From assembly GCF_024347655.1 (NCBI RefSeq), contig NZ_AP025515.1, positions 248,001 through 312,000 of the forward strand: a DNA stretch of 64,000 nt, given 5' to 3'. Below are positions 7,715 to 17,535 of this stretch, one piece after another. Position numbers and translations under genes: made by a program. The notes under the pieces are model-generated. The model saw only the letters and a list, made by a program, of their open reading frames with translations. It had not been told where the DNA came from and searched no databases. Origin of the DNA: Vibrio toranzoniae (GTDB lineage Bacteria; Pseudomonadota; Gammaproteobacteria; Enterobacterales; Vibrionaceae). Positions within the stretch are counted from its first letter, which is position 1, and every line of letters begins with the position of its first letter.

Positions 7715-8342
7715 AGATGACCATCTGCTTGGACAAGGTCTCGTCAGTTTTTTTGAGTCCAGTGGTTACCACTGCCTTTGGGCGAAGGATTCACAGAGTG
7801 CCAGTAAGCAATGGTTTCGAGCCGATCTTGTGATACTGGATCGACAACTCGAAGACGGCGACAGCTTACAACACCTTCCAAATTGGTTACTGCTCAAAGC
7901 TCTACCTGTGATTGTGTTAACCGCGAAAGTGGAAGTTCAACAACGTGTTGAAGGCTTGATGGCTGGCGCTAAAGATTACGTGACTAAACCATTTTCAAAT
8001 GAAGAGTTGCTTGCTCGGGTGATCACACAGCTCCGTCCATTAGGTGTTAGCCACTTGAACTACGCCAACATCCAAATCAACTTGTCGGAACGAATCGCTT
8101 ATCTGGATGGCAGGCCTATCGCACTCAAACCTAAAGAGTTTCAGTTATTAGTTTTGTTTGTTCAGAACCAAGGGCGAGTATTTCACCGAGATGAATTGCT
8201 CAACAAGATTTGGGGTTACCAAGCTTTCCCAAGTACCAGAACCGTTGATAACCACATACTGCGTTTACGTCAAAAGCTACCAGCACTGAATCTAGAAACA
8301 CATCGTGGAGTTGGTTATCGTTTGGCTGGAGAATCACAATGA
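7692..8342 (+). CDS. vxrB: VxrB-like OmpR-family response regulator
   Basis: The protein has 216 residues. The receiver domain has the acidic pair in LLIEDDH, phospho-acceptor Asp50 in VILDRQLEDG, Thr in VLTAK and Lys in YVTKPF. A winged-helix DNA-binding domain occupies about residues 125-213 (LKPKEFQLLVLF, STRTVDNHILRLRQKL, HRGVGYRL). It should be phosphorylated by the kinase encoded just upstream, with which it overlaps, and bind DNA as a dimer. It overlaps the next gene by four bases (ATGA), so all three are co-translated. Assignment as VxrB follows from the order kinase, regulator, DUF2861-like protein. Confidence 0.9.
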   Translation: MNTLLLIEDDHLLGQGLVSFFESSGYHCLWAKDSQSASKQWFRADLVILDRQLEDGDSLQHLPNWLLLKALPVIVLTAKVEVQQRVEGLMAGAKDYVTKPFSNEELLARVITQLRPLGVSHLNYANIQINLSERIAYLDGRPIALKPKEFQLLVLFVQNQGRVFHRDELLNKIWGYQAFPSTRTVDNHILRLRQKLPALNLETHRGVGYRLAGESQ

Positions 8343-9157
8343 AATTAAGGACATTAACAGCACTAATCTGCACGCTACCCTTTGCGTGTCATGCGGCATG
8401 GTTTACCAATACGCCATTGCAACACACTTATCAATCACTGCTCAATGATCAACCGCAAGTGGCATGGCAAGAACTGCAAATCGCGCTTAATCAGGAGAAA
8501 CTTGATAGCCAACGTTGGCTAACCGTAAAACAAGAGATCTTAAGTAGGACTCAATGTGGAAGCACTCTTGAACAAAGTGCAGCACCCAACAGCCACGTCC
8601 AAGTGAGCTTTATCTGGCGCCATGGCCTTTCTTCACAAGGCTATCAGATTAAATTCTCTGTCGAGCAGTTGAATGGAGCGATAGAAGCTCAAACACAACG
8701 AATATCTCTGGTGTCGCCTTATGGGAAAACCATTATCGACGGGCAACTCAATTCTGATGCGGCATATCAAGAGATTGAAACTAGCGAAATGTTTCTCAAA
8801 CCGGAGTCTGGTGTTTACCAGTTAACCATAGGGTCAAACAACTACCCTATTATCGTGGCTTTGGATGACAGTAAACGATGGCTAACACTCGAAAGTAAAC
8901 TCAACAACCCGCATATTTGGGTAACGCCGCCCAAGGTAATCGACAACTGTCCAGACACCCATGTCAGTTGGCAGTGGTTTGATAAAAATTACAATATGTT
9001 AGGTTTCAAGGTGCCAATCAAAACAACGCAAGCACCGGTTCCAACAGAAAGCCCTTCAGGCTCAAAAGCCAAGCACCTGAGTGCTTCGGTGGAAATGTTT
9101 GAATATCAAGGTGCGATTGAAATCCAATATGTACAGCGTGTCGCGGTACCTTTCTAA
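8339..9157 (+). CDS. vxrC: VxrC-like secreted DUF2861 protein
   Basis: The 272-residue protein starts with a signal peptide (about 19 residues, cut near CHA-AW). The mature part is mostly beta-strand and has Trp-rich segments (HVSWQWFDKNYN near residue 210). Two cysteines may form a disulfide in the periplasm. No catalytic motif was seen. In V. cholerae the third gene of the vxr operon encodes a protein of this type with no known molecular role, so it may modulate the kinase or act on the envelope. Translation is coupled to vxrB by an ATGA overlap. Confidence 0.75.
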   Translation: MKLRTLTALICTLPFACHAAWFTNTPLQHTYQSLLNDQPQVAWQELQIALNQEKLDSQRWLTVKQEILSRTQCGSTLEQSAAPNSHVQVSFIWRHGLSSQGYQIKFSVEQLNGAIEAQTQRISLVSPYGKTIIDGQLNSDAAYQEIETSEMFLKPESGVYQLTIGSNNYPIIVALDDSKRWLTLESKLNNPHIWVTPPKVIDNCPDTHVSWQWFDKNYNMLGFKVPIKTTQAPVPTESPSGSKAKHLSASVEMFEYQGAIEIQYVQRVAVPF

Positions 9158-9292
9158 GCTAATACCTTTCTGAGTTAAGCTCGCTATAAAATGGAATTAA
9201 ACCCCTAAGGGAAAGAATGGAGACATATAGGTGACAAAGCACCAACACGACTTAGGTGTAATAACCGTACTTACTCTTTACGAAACCTAGAT

Positions 9293-11608
9293 ATGCTCAG
9301 TGTACGTCACCACCTTAACTTTACGTCTTTCGCCATTGCGGCTCTCTTCAGCAGTTGTGCGTTCTCAGCAAACACACAAGACAGCCAGATAACGCTAACG
9401 AATACCAACAACAGCGACACCATATCGATTTCAACAAAAACATTAGCGATAGATTGGAATGACATAAGCGTGAATAGCGCAGCGCTAACGGTTGATCGTC
9501 AACCTCAGCAAGTCACTCAACTTGTCGCTCACTCCCAAGCCAAGGCTTCTTGGACACTCCTACCAAGCAGAATCCATGTTAAAGCGGAGTTGAAAGAAGA
9601 TGATCTCCTTGTCCAATTCACCTTACCTGAAAACACACAACTAAAACGAAACCACCCCATTGAACTCGCTTGGTTTGACCTTGCTGAACAACAAACTCAA
9701 ACCCTATTCCTGCCGTTTAGCGAAGGGATGCGTGTGCCTACCAACAATAAACATTGGGCAAACCATCTAGTCGACAATCATTCAGGAAGTAACACAACTC
9801 AAGACTTAAAGATGCCGTTTTGGACCGCACAACAGAAGGATCAATTCATCAGTTATCAGATGATTAATCCAACCAATAACCAATTACTTTTTTCTGATAC
9901 GTCCTCAGATATGCCCTCCGAAGCCAAGACCAAGATTGATATGAGCGCATCACATCAATTTACCGCGCTGAATCAGTCACAACCTTTTATCGTTCGAATA
10001 ACACTTGGAGACTCTTGGTTAGATGGCGCTAAACAATACCGCGATTGGCGCATTGATCATGATCTATCTAAATCACTTGCGGAAAAGAAAAAGCGAAATC
10101 CAGATGTGAGCAAGCTAATTGGCGCGAGCCACGTGTACCTATTTGGTAAAGATCCGTTAAGCGTCCAAGATGTGAACGACTGGTGGGGATTAAACGCTTG
10201 GTATCTAGAGAGATCTCAACTGATTGTTCCAAGTGAGGCCAAGCGAGAACTGTCTTCACTGTCTAAAAGCAAAGATTGGTTCAGCCAATATCACAAACAA
10301 CTGTTGTTGGACTCTATCAGCCAGTCACTACAAGGCTTGTATCCTGTTGCCACGCCAACACTCACCGACAACACTATTCAAGCTCAATATGCCGCTGCAC
10401 AGAACAAGAAAAACTGGTTGATTAAGAACGCGTCTTCTTATCTCAATACTCCTGAAACTTGGGGACAAGCCCTGTCGTCGGACATGGTCAGCAACCTAAA
10501 TAAAGCAGGCCTGAATAAGCTTTGGCTGGGTTTTGATAATTGGATGCCAGCTTTCTATCAACCGAACGCGGTGGAACTAGCTAAACAGTCTGGTTATCTG
10601 GTTGGAACCTACGACTCCTACAACACAGCCATACCCGCCAAGCTAAACGACAACTGGTTAACGGCTCAATTACCAACACCTATTCGCGAGAAGTGCGCGA
10701 TTGAACTAGCGGATGGCAGCTTGAAAAAAGGATTCCGAGGTAACGGTTATTATCTAAATCCGAATTGCCATTTAGATTATGTAAAGCAGCGCGCACAAGA
10801 CATCATGAGGTTGGGCAACTTCAATAGCTTGTTCTTAGATGTAGATGCAACAGCAATGGCGCGTGAGGACTATCGAGACAATTCCAATGAATTGGATATG
10901 CTTTTTACTTTCAATAACCGTATGCAGTTGTTAAGTGAGCAACCAAATTTGGTGTTGGGTTCTGAAGATGGCAATAGCCTGACAACCAAAGGCATCGCGT
11001 TTGCACACGGCTTAGAAACGGTCGGCTTTGGTTGGACAGACAAAGACATGAAAGAAAACCGCAAGTCGCCTTATTACTTGGGTCGCTGGTATCCTGATCA
11101 TAAACCGGACTTCTTCTTCAAGCCTGCAAAGGTTAAAGAGCCATACCAGTCGCTACTGTTTTCGCCTCAATACCGCATTCCACTATATCAAGCCGTATTC
11201 CATGATGAATTGATTAACACCCACCATTGGCATTCAGACAGTCTCAAGTTCAGTAATGTGAAAGCCAACCGCGACTTAACTGCCATGCTGTACAACACGC
11301 CTGCGATGGTTCACTTAACAAGAGATGAAGCTTTATCAAATTCGAGCCCAAGGCTCAAAGCACTAAAACACTATCAAGACGGCTTTGAACCGATACACAA
11401 ACAGCTATGGAATAAGCAGTTGGTCGATTTCGACTGGTTAGACAAAAACGGCGATGTTCAACAAACCGTATTCGATGACGGCAGTAAAATCATCGCAAAC
11501 TTCTCTGGCCAAGCGTTTAGCCAAAACGGAGTTGAAATAGCGGCGACCTCTATCAAAGCGTTATTAAGCAATGGGCAAGTCGTTGAGTGGAAACCAGCGC
11601 TGAATTGA
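9293..11608 (+). CDS. Secreted glycoside-hydrolase-like protein
   Basis: The 771-residue protein has a signal peptide (about 26 residues, ending in CAFSA). An N-terminal beta-sandwich-like region of about 230 residues and a larger alpha/beta region follow, and the protein ends with a small beta-domain. The segments NSLFLDVDATA (about residue 505-515) and VLGSEDGNS (about 555) place acidic residues at strand ends, as in TIM-barrel glycosidases such as the GH101/DUF5696 kind. This comparison is by eye, and the substrate is not known. It lies 135 bases after the Vxr genes in the same direction, so it may be co-transcribed with them or regulated by them. The start has a weak ribosome site. An envelope or host-glycan target would fit secretion and context. 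Confidence 0.5.
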   Translation: MLSVRHHLNFTSFAIAALFSSCAFSANTQDSQITLTNTNNSDTISISTKTLAIDWNDISVNSAALTVDRQPQQVTQLVAHSQAKASWTLLPSRIHVKAELKEDDLLVQFTLPENTQLKRNHPIELAWFDLAEQQTQTLFLPFSEGMRVPTNNKHWANHLVDNHSGSNTTQDLKMPFWTAQQKDQFISYQMINPTNNQLLFSDTSSDMPSEAKTKIDMSASHQFTALNQSQPFIVRITLGDSWLDGAKQYRDWRIDHDLSKSLAEKKKRNPDVSKLIGASHVYLFGKDPLSVQDVNDWWGLNAWYLERSQLIVPSEAKRELSSLSKSKDWFSQYHKQLLLDSISQSLQGLYPVATPTLTDNTIQAQYAAAQNKKNWLIKNASSYLNTPETWGQALSSDMVSNLNKAGLNKLWLGFDNWMPAFYQPNAVELAKQSGYLVGTYDSYNTAIPAKLNDNWLTAQLPTPIREKCAIELADGSLKKGFRGNGYYLNPNCHLDYVKQRAQDIMRLGNFNSLFLDVDATAMAREDYRDNSNELDMLFTFNNRMQLLSEQPNLVLGSEDGNSLTTKGIAFAHGLETVGFGWTDKDMKENRKSPYYLGRWYPDHKPDFFFKPAKVKEPYQSLLFSPQYRIPLYQAVFHDELINTHHWHSDSLKFSNVKANRDLTAMLYNTPAMVHLTRDEALSNSSPRLKALKHYQDGFEPIHKQLWNKQLVDFDWLDKNGDVQQTVFDDGSKIIANFSGQAFSQNGVEIAATSIKALLSNGQVVEWKPALN

Positions 11609-11651
11609 TTAGGTTCGTGCTCTAGTTCTTAATGTCAGGTCTTAATGTTCG

Positions 11652-11701
11652 GTTCTTTAGCTCTTTGTTTCCCATAACTTTCTGTTTTGATGCTAAAGAA
11701 C
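11652..11701. terminator. Inverted repeat between convergent genes
   Basis: GTTCTTTAGC at 11652-11661 is matched exactly by GCTAAAGAAC at 11692-11701 across a 30-base loop. It lies in the 130-base gap between the converging glycoside-hydrolase-like and LysR genes. It could act in transcription termination in both directions, though no long T-run follows either arm. Confidence 0.35.
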
Positions 11702-11738
11702 TGACGGCTTTGAATCACTTCGATAAACTAGACGAACG

Positions 11739-12641
11739 CTACTTATTTTTCTCGCTTAGAAAAGCCGTTAGTAGGTAATCAATAAACACCTTTTTACGTT
11801 TGGGCATGAGCTGCCTATCGGCATACACCAAACTCACAGACACTTGTGGCATCTCATATTCAGGTAAAAGACGGATTAACCGACCAGTCTTAAAGTGGTC
11901 TCTACAAATAAATTCTGGAAGTACTGCAAGCCCTAACCCATCAACACACGCGGTAAGACATGCCGTAATAGTATTGACCTTCAATTGACTCGGTAGCTCT
12001 ATCAGCTCTGGCTCTCCATCGCCCAATTGTAGTTCCCACTTAGGCAAGCGCGCCGCTTTATTAGCGACCTCAACCATACGAAATGGTGACTTGAGGTCCT
12101 TGGGAGTTTTGATTTCGCCAAACTGTTCTAAATATTTAGGGCTAGCGACTAAAACACGCTCAGAGGATGTTAGATAACGAGAGACCAAACTGGAATCTTC
12201 CAGCTCACCAATTTGTGCGTAAAGATCGATGCCTTCTCCAATAATATCGACTTCGCGGTTAGTCAGCTCCAAATTCATCGTCACATTCGGATGTTCAAGA
12301 AGAAAGCGATGGATGTATTTAGCCAACACTTGGTGCCCCAACTCGACAGGTAAAACCACATTAAGCGGCCCTCGAATTAAATCCTGATTGGCAGAAACCT
12401 CTAGTTCAGCTTGGTTCATGATCTCTTGCATTTGCGTGCTCGATAGGTAAAAACGCTCCCCCTCGGGGGTGAGCACCAAGCTACGTGTTGAACGAGTGAT
12501 CAACCTCACACCTAAATGCTGTTCGAGCTCTGCCAGTTTTCGACTAACGGTGGACTTAGTCATGTTAAGGACTTCAGCAGCTTGCGTGAAACTCCCACAA
12601 TCAACAACTTGTGTAAAAACCGTCACTGCATTTAAGTCCAT
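11739..12641 (-). CDS. LysR-family regulator, divergent from an EmrAB-type pump
   Basis: The 300-residue protein has the LysR winged helix at its N-terminus (MDLNAVTVFTQVVDCGSFTQ, then TKSTVSRKLAELEQHLGVRL). A linker helix and a two-lobed effector domain follow. It belongs to the large group close to the DhaR/AaeR-like regulators with an LNAVTVF start. It reads away from the pump genes, with 127 bases between the starts, the classical layout in which a LysR protein activates its divergent neighbour in response to a pump substrate. The inducer is unknown. Confidence 0.88.
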   Translation of the reverse strand: MDLNAVTVFTQVVDCGSFTQAAEVLNMTKSTVSRKLAELEQHLGVRLITRSTRSLVLTPEGERFYLSSTQMQEIMNQAELEVSANQDLIRGPLNVVLPVELGHQVLAKYIHRFLLEHPNVTMNLELTNREVDIIGEGIDLYAQIGELEDSSLVSRYLTSSERVLVASPKYLEQFGEIKTPKDLKSPFRMVEVANKAARLPKWELQLGDGEPELIELPSQLKVNTITACLTACVDGLGLAVLPEFICRDHFKTGRLIRLLPEYEMPQVSVSLVYADRQLMPKRKKVFIDYLLTAFLSEKNK

Positions 12642-12768
12642 CGTACTTCTCCAAAGCTTCTATTGGTTAGATTTTTGCAACAGTGTTTCCCTTTTTTCCT
12701 ATCTTATCAATCAATCTAATTCATTTACAATTCGTTACATTTAAATAGAAACACAATGAGAAATAGAA

Positions 12769-13833
12769 ATGACAGAGAACAACAACGCTTCGCAATCAGT
12801 AAGCACAAAAAAACGTAAAAAAGCGCCGCTTATTGCTACTGCGATCATGCTGTCATTAGGTTTAGCTGGCGCTGGATATTGGTATGGCTACGGCCAGTAT
12901 TTTGAATCGACCGATAATGCCTACCTACAAGGCGACATCACTAATATTAGCCCTAAGGTATCTGGCTATATTGTTAAGTCTTACGTGAGTGATAACCAAT
13001 CGGTTAAACAAGGTGATTTATTGGTTCAAATTGATGATCGTGATTACCAGTCCGCACTCGCTCAGGCTAATGCTCATCTAGCTGTTGTTCAATCAAGCGT
13101 GCACAATCTTGCAGCCCAACAAACGTTACAACGTAGCCAAATTAACCAAGCAGAAAGTCGAGTTGATTCCGCACAAGCAGAATATGAACGTGCTATCCAA
13201 CAAGTGCAACGTTCTCGCAGCTTGTTAAAACGCAATTACGCTTCTCAAGATGAAGTCGACAGCATGGTGGCACAACAAAAAGTCACCCAAGCGGAATTAG
13301 AAGAAGCGAAAGCCAACCTTGTTGCAAGCAATGACCAACTCATCGTTATTGCCAGCGAAATTGAACAAGCCAAAGCATCAGTCACTGAAGCTCAAGCACA
13401 AAGAGAACAAGCACAGCTCAACCTTGATTACACTAAAGTCTACGCACCTACCGATGGCATCATTGGTAAACGCAGTGTGCGTGAAGGTTTACTGATTCAA
13501 GCCGGTGCTCCGCTTATGAGTTTAGTGCCTAATAACCAAGTGTGGATTGAAGCAAACTTCAAAGAGACACAACTAAGTGGCATTCACAAAGGTCAAACGG
13601 TTGAAGTTGAGCTAGACGCTTTTCCAGGTCATCCACTTGAAGGTGTGGTAGACAGCTTCTCCCCTGCTACTGGCGCTAAGTTCGCGCTGCTACCACCTGA
13701 AAACGCAACCGGTAACTTCACCAAAATCGTTCAACGTGTGCCTGTGAAAATTACCATCCCAGATCAACAAGAATTGAAAGGTCGATTACTCCCTGGCTTG
13801 TCGGTGGTTGCGACCATCGATAAACGAGGCTAG
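12769..13833 (+). CDS. EmrA/HlyD-type membrane fusion protein of a multidrug efflux pump
   Basis: The 354-residue periplasmic adaptor has a short basic cytoplasmic N-terminus, one membrane anchor at about residues 20-42, and the family hallmark FESTDNAYLQGDITNISPKV, which starts the lipoyl half-motif. A coiled-coil hairpin fills residues about 95-205 (rich in Gln and Ala). The second lipoyl half (TKVYAPTDGIIGKRSVREG) and a beta-barrel region with IEANFKETQL follow. It would bridge the inner-membrane transporter encoded three bases downstream to an outer-membrane TolC channel. Expression is probably controlled by the divergent LysR protein. Confidence 0.92.
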   Translation: MTENNNASQSVSTKKRKKAPLIATAIMLSLGLAGAGYWYGYGQYFESTDNAYLQGDITNISPKVSGYIVKSYVSDNQSVKQGDLLVQIDDRDYQSALAQANAHLAVVQSSVHNLAAQQTLQRSQINQAESRVDSAQAEYERAIQQVQRSRSLLKRNYASQDEVDSMVAQQKVTQAELEEAKANLVASNDQLIVIASEIEQAKASVTEAQAQREQAQLNLDYTKVYAPTDGIIGKRSVREGLLIQAGAPLMSLVPNNQVWIEANFKETQLSGIHKGQTVEVELDAFPGHPLEGVVDSFSPATGAKFALLPPENATGNFTKIVQRVPVKITIPDQQELKGRLLPGLSVVATIDKRG

Positions 13834-13836
13834 ACC

Positions 13837-15387
13837 ATGAGCAGCGCCGGTGTTATCACCTCAACCCATGATGAGGACAAAGTATCAACTCGCCATTGGA
13901 TCGCCCTATTTGGCGGTTTGATTGGTGCGTTCATGGCGATCTTGGATATCCAGATCACCAACTCGTCTCTTAAAGATATTCAAGGTGCCTTGTCTGCAAC
14001 CTTGGATGAAAGTTCGTGGATTTCGACCTCTTACCTAGTCGCAGAAATGATCGCCATTCCACTCAGTGGTTGGCTTTCAAAAGCGCTCGGTAAACGCCGT
14101 TATCTCACGTGGACCACGACAATATTCACCATTTCATCTTTGCTGTGTTCTTTCTCGTGGAACATGACATCGATGATCGTGTTCCGTGCGATGCAAGGTT
14201 TTAGTGGTGGAGCATTAATTCCACTCGCCTTCTCACTAGTTATTCAACTGCTGCCGATCAATAAGCGGGCGGTCGGCATGGCACTGTTTGGTGTCACCGC
14301 GACGTTTGCTCCGTCTATTGGTCCAACGTTTGGTGGTTGGTTGACCGAAAACTTCTCGTGGCACTATATTTTCTATATCAATATTCCACCCGCTCTGCTT
14401 GTGATCACCATGATCCGGTATGGCTTGGATGATGAAAAACTCGACCTTGGCACGCTGAAAAAAGCCGATTGGTTCGGTATCGCGACCATGGCGCTAGGTT
14501 TAGGTTGTTTGGAAGTCGTGCTAGAAGAAGGCAACCGTGAGGAGTGGTTTAGCTCAAGCTTTATCGTTGGCTTGAGTATTGTGTCTGCGGTGAGTTTGGT
14601 TTACTTCGTGATAAACGAGTTACAACACAAGAAGCCATTGGTGAATTTGCGGCTATTGCGGGATGCGCAGTTTGCGATGTCTTGTATCGCCTATCTGATT
14701 TTAGGGATGGCGTTGCTCGGCTCAATCTATGTATTGCCATTGTACTTAACGCAGATCCAGCAATACAACGCGATGGAGATTGGCGAAGTACTGATGTGGA
14801 TGGGTTTTCCTCAATTACTGATATTCCCCATCGTGCCCAAACTGACTCAAATCATTAAGCCCAAATACTTGGTGACCTTTGGCTTCGCGATGTTTGGTTT
14901 CAGTTGTTACGTGAACACACACATGACGATTGATTTTGGTGGCCAACAGTTGATTTTGTCTATGGTTCTACGCGCTATCGGTAGCCCGTTTATTATGGTT
15001 CCTCTGTCTTTGGTTGCCATGAAGAACATCAGCAAAATGGACACTCCTGACGCTTCTACTTTAACCAACGTAATGCGCAACCTAGGTGGTGCGTTCAGTA
15101 TTGCGATTATCGCTACGCTACTGGACAACAAGACACGCGAGCATCTTGCACATATCAAAGAGTCGCTACCTTCAGTGAGTCAGTTAGGTTGGCAAACACT
15201 CAAAGATCAGCAAGCGTTCTTTATCCAATCTGGCAGTGATGCCGCGACAGCGATGCAACAAGCGCAAGCAAGCTTGTTAGGAACCATGCAACGTGACGCC
15301 GCTATCATGGCCTATAATGATGTGTTCTTGATGATGACAGCATTCTTAGCGTTAGCCGCTGTATTGATTCTGAATATGCGTGATTAG
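13837..15387 (+). CDS. EmrB/QacA-type (DHA2) MFS drug exporter
   Basis: The 516-residue protein shows about 14 hydrophobic helices, as in the DHA2 branch of the major facilitator family. Helix 1 carries a DIQITNSSL segment near residue 35, followed by the LDESSWISTSYLVAEMIAIPLSGWL region and the loop motif SKALGKRRYL. Motif C-like glycines occur in FGVTATFAPSIGPTFGGWL. It would use the proton gradient to export hydrophobic compounds through the partner fusion protein encoded three bases upstream. The substrate is not known. A good terminator follows at 15419-15448. Confidence 0.93.
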   Translation: MSSAGVITSTHDEDKVSTRHWIALFGGLIGAFMAILDIQITNSSLKDIQGALSATLDESSWISTSYLVAEMIAIPLSGWLSKALGKRRYLTWTTTIFTISSLLCSFSWNMTSMIVFRAMQGFSGGALIPLAFSLVIQLLPINKRAVGMALFGVTATFAPSIGPTFGGWLTENFSWHYIFYINIPPALLVITMIRYGLDDEKLDLGTLKKADWFGIATMALGLGCLEVVLEEGNREEWFSSSFIVGLSIVSAVSLVYFVINELQHKKPLVNLRLLRDAQFAMSCIAYLILGMALLGSIYVLPLYLTQIQQYNAMEIGEVLMWMGFPQLLIFPIVPKLTQIIKPKYLVTFGFAMFGFSCYVNTHMTIDFGGQQLILSMVLRAIGSPFIMVPLSLVAMKNISKMDTPDASTLTNVMRNLGGAFSIAIIATLLDNKTREHLAHIKESLPSVSQLGWQTLKDQQAFFIQSGSDAATAMQQAQASLLGTMQRDAAIMAYNDVFLMMTAFLALAAVLILNMRD

Positions 15388-15418
15388 ATCACTCTAACCC
15401 TCTTTACCTAACATTCAA

Positions 15419-15448
15419 ATGGCGAGCTAATCAGTTCGTCATTTTTTT
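15419..15448 (+). terminator. Intrinsic terminator after the efflux operon
   Basis: ATGGCGAGC and GTTCGTCAT form a 9-bp stem (two G-U pairs) with a six-base loop, directly followed by seven T residues. It lies 31 bases after the EmrB stop codon. Confidence 0.8.
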
Positions 15449-15563
15449 GTTCGTTATTTTTATAGGTAGCTACACAGAACATTCTATAAAATGAGATTTT
15501 CACAGCATAGAAAATAGTATTCTATCAATATCTTAATAGTTAAAAATCCAGGTTTCCAGGACC

Positions 15564-15592
15564 TTGACTTTATGCAACACGACACCTAAATT
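15564..15592 (+). promoter_or_regulatory. Possible sigma-70 promoter for the response-regulator/HPt operon
   Basis: TTGACT at 15564-15569 and TAAATT at 15587-15592 are spaced by 17 bases, 34 bases before the TTG start codon. The -35 box matches five of six consensus bases and the -10 box four of six. A direct repeat of TCCAGG lies just upstream. Confidence 0.35.
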
Positions 15593-15625
15593 GAATTTAT
15601 AGTTGAATATCTAGGGAAAGAAGAT

Positions 15626-17209
15626 TTGAACTTATCGCCAGGCCTAAGGGTTTTAATTGTGGACGACTCTAGGAGTGCCACTATTCTTATCAAACAGCAA
15701 CTTGTCAGCCTGGGTATTTCGCATGGGAATATTTTCATTGCGACCAACTATCAACAAGCGGTCAAAGCAGTTGAAACACACTCTTTCCATGTACTTCTCA
15801 TCGACTATCATCTAGAGCAATCTTTTACCGGTTTTGAACTGCTAGGTATTCTCTATCGTAACCGACTTATAGACCATACCGTTGCGACAATATTACTATC
15901 TGGTGACATGCGTCAGGAAACGGTATTGACTGCTTTATCCGGTGAAGCACAACATTTTATTACCAAACCAATCAATACTACCGCGCTTGGAAAGAAGGTC
16001 CAAACAGCACTGCTTGAAGCAAAACAAATATCTCAGCTCATTAACCTTTACCCCATAAATGATCAAGCAGCACTGAAATCCGCATTAAAAATTCCCGGTA
16101 AAAATACCAAGGGACAGTTTGAAGCAACGTTAATTGAGCATTTGATTACTGGTAAGAAGTGGGACCTGCTCTCAGATTTACTCAATGAATCGAAGACCAA
16201 TATGCACCCAACAAAACTGGTCGCAGAAGCATTGATTTTAGATGGGTTAGGTAAACCAAAATCAGCGATAAATAAACTGCACAACTACCTCGTTGCACAA
16301 CCGCTTTCTTTGAGCGTAATAGACTGTCTAAGCTGTCTTTACGAAAAACATCAGATGTTATTGCCAGCCTTAAAGTTAGCATTACGATCTTTTGAATTAA
16401 CGCCTAGTGTCAGCCATCGCGCAATTCGCGCCATCGATTTAGCTGAAAACGCCGACAATACACAAGTATTAATCAAATTAGGTGAGATTTATGCGAGCAG
16501 CATTTCATCTGCCGATATTGATGCCCTTAATTCCATATCAACCTACTTCAACTCTTTGAAAGCGACGTATGAGCGTGAAACGAATACCAACAATAAAAAA
16601 ACACTGATCGAACATGCAGGCCAGTTCGCAACACAGGTCAATTTAAAACTACCAAGCAATCTTCAAAATCAAGTACTCTCAAACTTGGCTATCTTCCACT
16701 GTCACATACTCATACTTGAAAACAATGAAAAGCTTGCACATCAAAAACTGGTCAAAGCGGCCACGTTACTTTCTTACCGCTTTTACGAAACCCCAACCGA
16801 CCTACTCAACCGATTGTTGCCACTATTTGCTCACTTTGGAGAGTACTCCTTATATCGTGTAGTCATAGAATGTATCCAATTGCGTGGTGCTACTGTATTG
16901 CATCGAGAACAGCCTAAAACACTGTCACCTTCCATGTTGGTCAACCTCGAAAGTTTGGATTCGATAAAAGTCATTAAAGACTATATTCACAGCTATCCCT
17001 ATTCGATAGCCGCTAAGCTTGACTATCTATATGCTGTGAATAGAACTCAAATACAAGAACAGCTTAGTAACGATTTTATACAAGACATCACACAATTAGA
17101 ACTTCCCAAAAGATGGAAGCAATGGATTAACGAGGCATCGCGTTATGGTTTTTCCACTAAACCTCCGAGCCCAATTTCAACATGTAACCGACAGGAGTCC
17201 TTATGCTAG
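15626..17209 (+). CDS. Response regulator with C-terminal helical (TPR-like) region
   Basis: The 527-residue protein begins with a CheY-like receiver (residues 5-130). It has the acidic pair in LIVDDSR, phospho-acceptor Asp60 in VLLIDYHLEQ, Ser/Thr in ILLSGD and Lys in FITKPIN. The remaining about 390 residues are helical with TPR-like pairs (for example around 215-260, ALILDGLGKPKSAINKLHNY), and no DNA-binding or enzymatic motif was found. It should therefore act by binding a protein. The start is TTG, supported by AGGGAAAGAAGA placed before it; no ATG lies nearby. The end overlaps the HPt gene by seven bases, so the two are likely phosphorelay partners. The RpoS-like sigma gene downstream is a natural candidate for the protein it controls, by inference only. 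Confidence 0.8.
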   Translation: MNLSPGLRVLIVDDSRSATILIKQQLVSLGISHGNIFIATNYQQAVKAVETHSFHVLLIDYHLEQSFTGFELLGILYRNRLIDHTVATILLSGDMRQETVLTALSGEAQHFITKPINTTALGKKVQTALLEAKQISQLINLYPINDQAALKSALKIPGKNTKGQFEATLIEHLITGKKWDLLSDLLNESKTNMHPTKLVAEALILDGLGKPKSAINKLHNYLVAQPLSLSVIDCLSCLYEKHQMLLPALKLALRSFELTPSVSHRAIRAIDLAENADNTQVLIKLGEIYASSISSADIDALNSISTYFNSLKATYERETNTNNKKTLIEHAGQFATQVNLKLPSNLQNQVLSNLAIFHCHILILENNEKLAHQKLVKAATLLSYRFYETPTDLLNRLLPLFAHFGEYSLYRVVIECIQLRGATVLHREQPKTLSPSMLVNLESLDSIKVIKDYIHSYPYSIAAKLDYLYAVNRTQIQEQLSNDFIQDITQLELPKRWKQWINEASRYGFSTKPPSPISTCNRQESLC

Positions 17210-17535
17210 ATTTCGATGCTTTAAACGATTACTTAGATAACGACAGAGATGTCATCTTCGTAGTGTTATCGACGTATCAAGAAGATCATGGCAATTCGTT
17301 AAACGAAATACATGAATTAGTGCAACAGCAAGATTGGGGGAAGCTTCACTTTACGGTACACACACTGAAAGGCATATTAGCCAGCTTTGGCGAAAAAGAA
17401 GCCACAGCGGCCTTAGAACGGGTTGAGCAGAACACACTTAATAAACTCGCACCACAAGATAACGACCTTGCCGTTATATATAGAGAAATAAAAATTATCA
17501 ACCAACAAATAGATGGAGTACTCAGCACCTATTAA
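17203..17535 (+). CDS. HPt (histidine phosphotransfer) protein
   Basis: The 110-residue helical protein carries the HPt motif with phospho-accepting His53 in VHTLKGILASFG, and the flanking residues are normal. It would shuttle a phosphoryl group between the receiver of a hybrid kinase and that of a response regulator. The start overlaps the response-regulator gene by seven bases and has AGGAG five bases upstream. The most likely donor in this window is the hybrid kinase at 49379-52615, which has receivers but no HPt domain of its own. A degenerate relative lies at 39634-39987. Confidence 0.9.
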   Translation: MLDFDALNDYLDNDRDVIFVVLSTYQEDHGNSLNEIHELVQQQDWGKLHFTVHTLKGILASFGEKEATAALERVEQNTLNKLAPQDNDLAVIYREIKIINQQIDGVLSTY

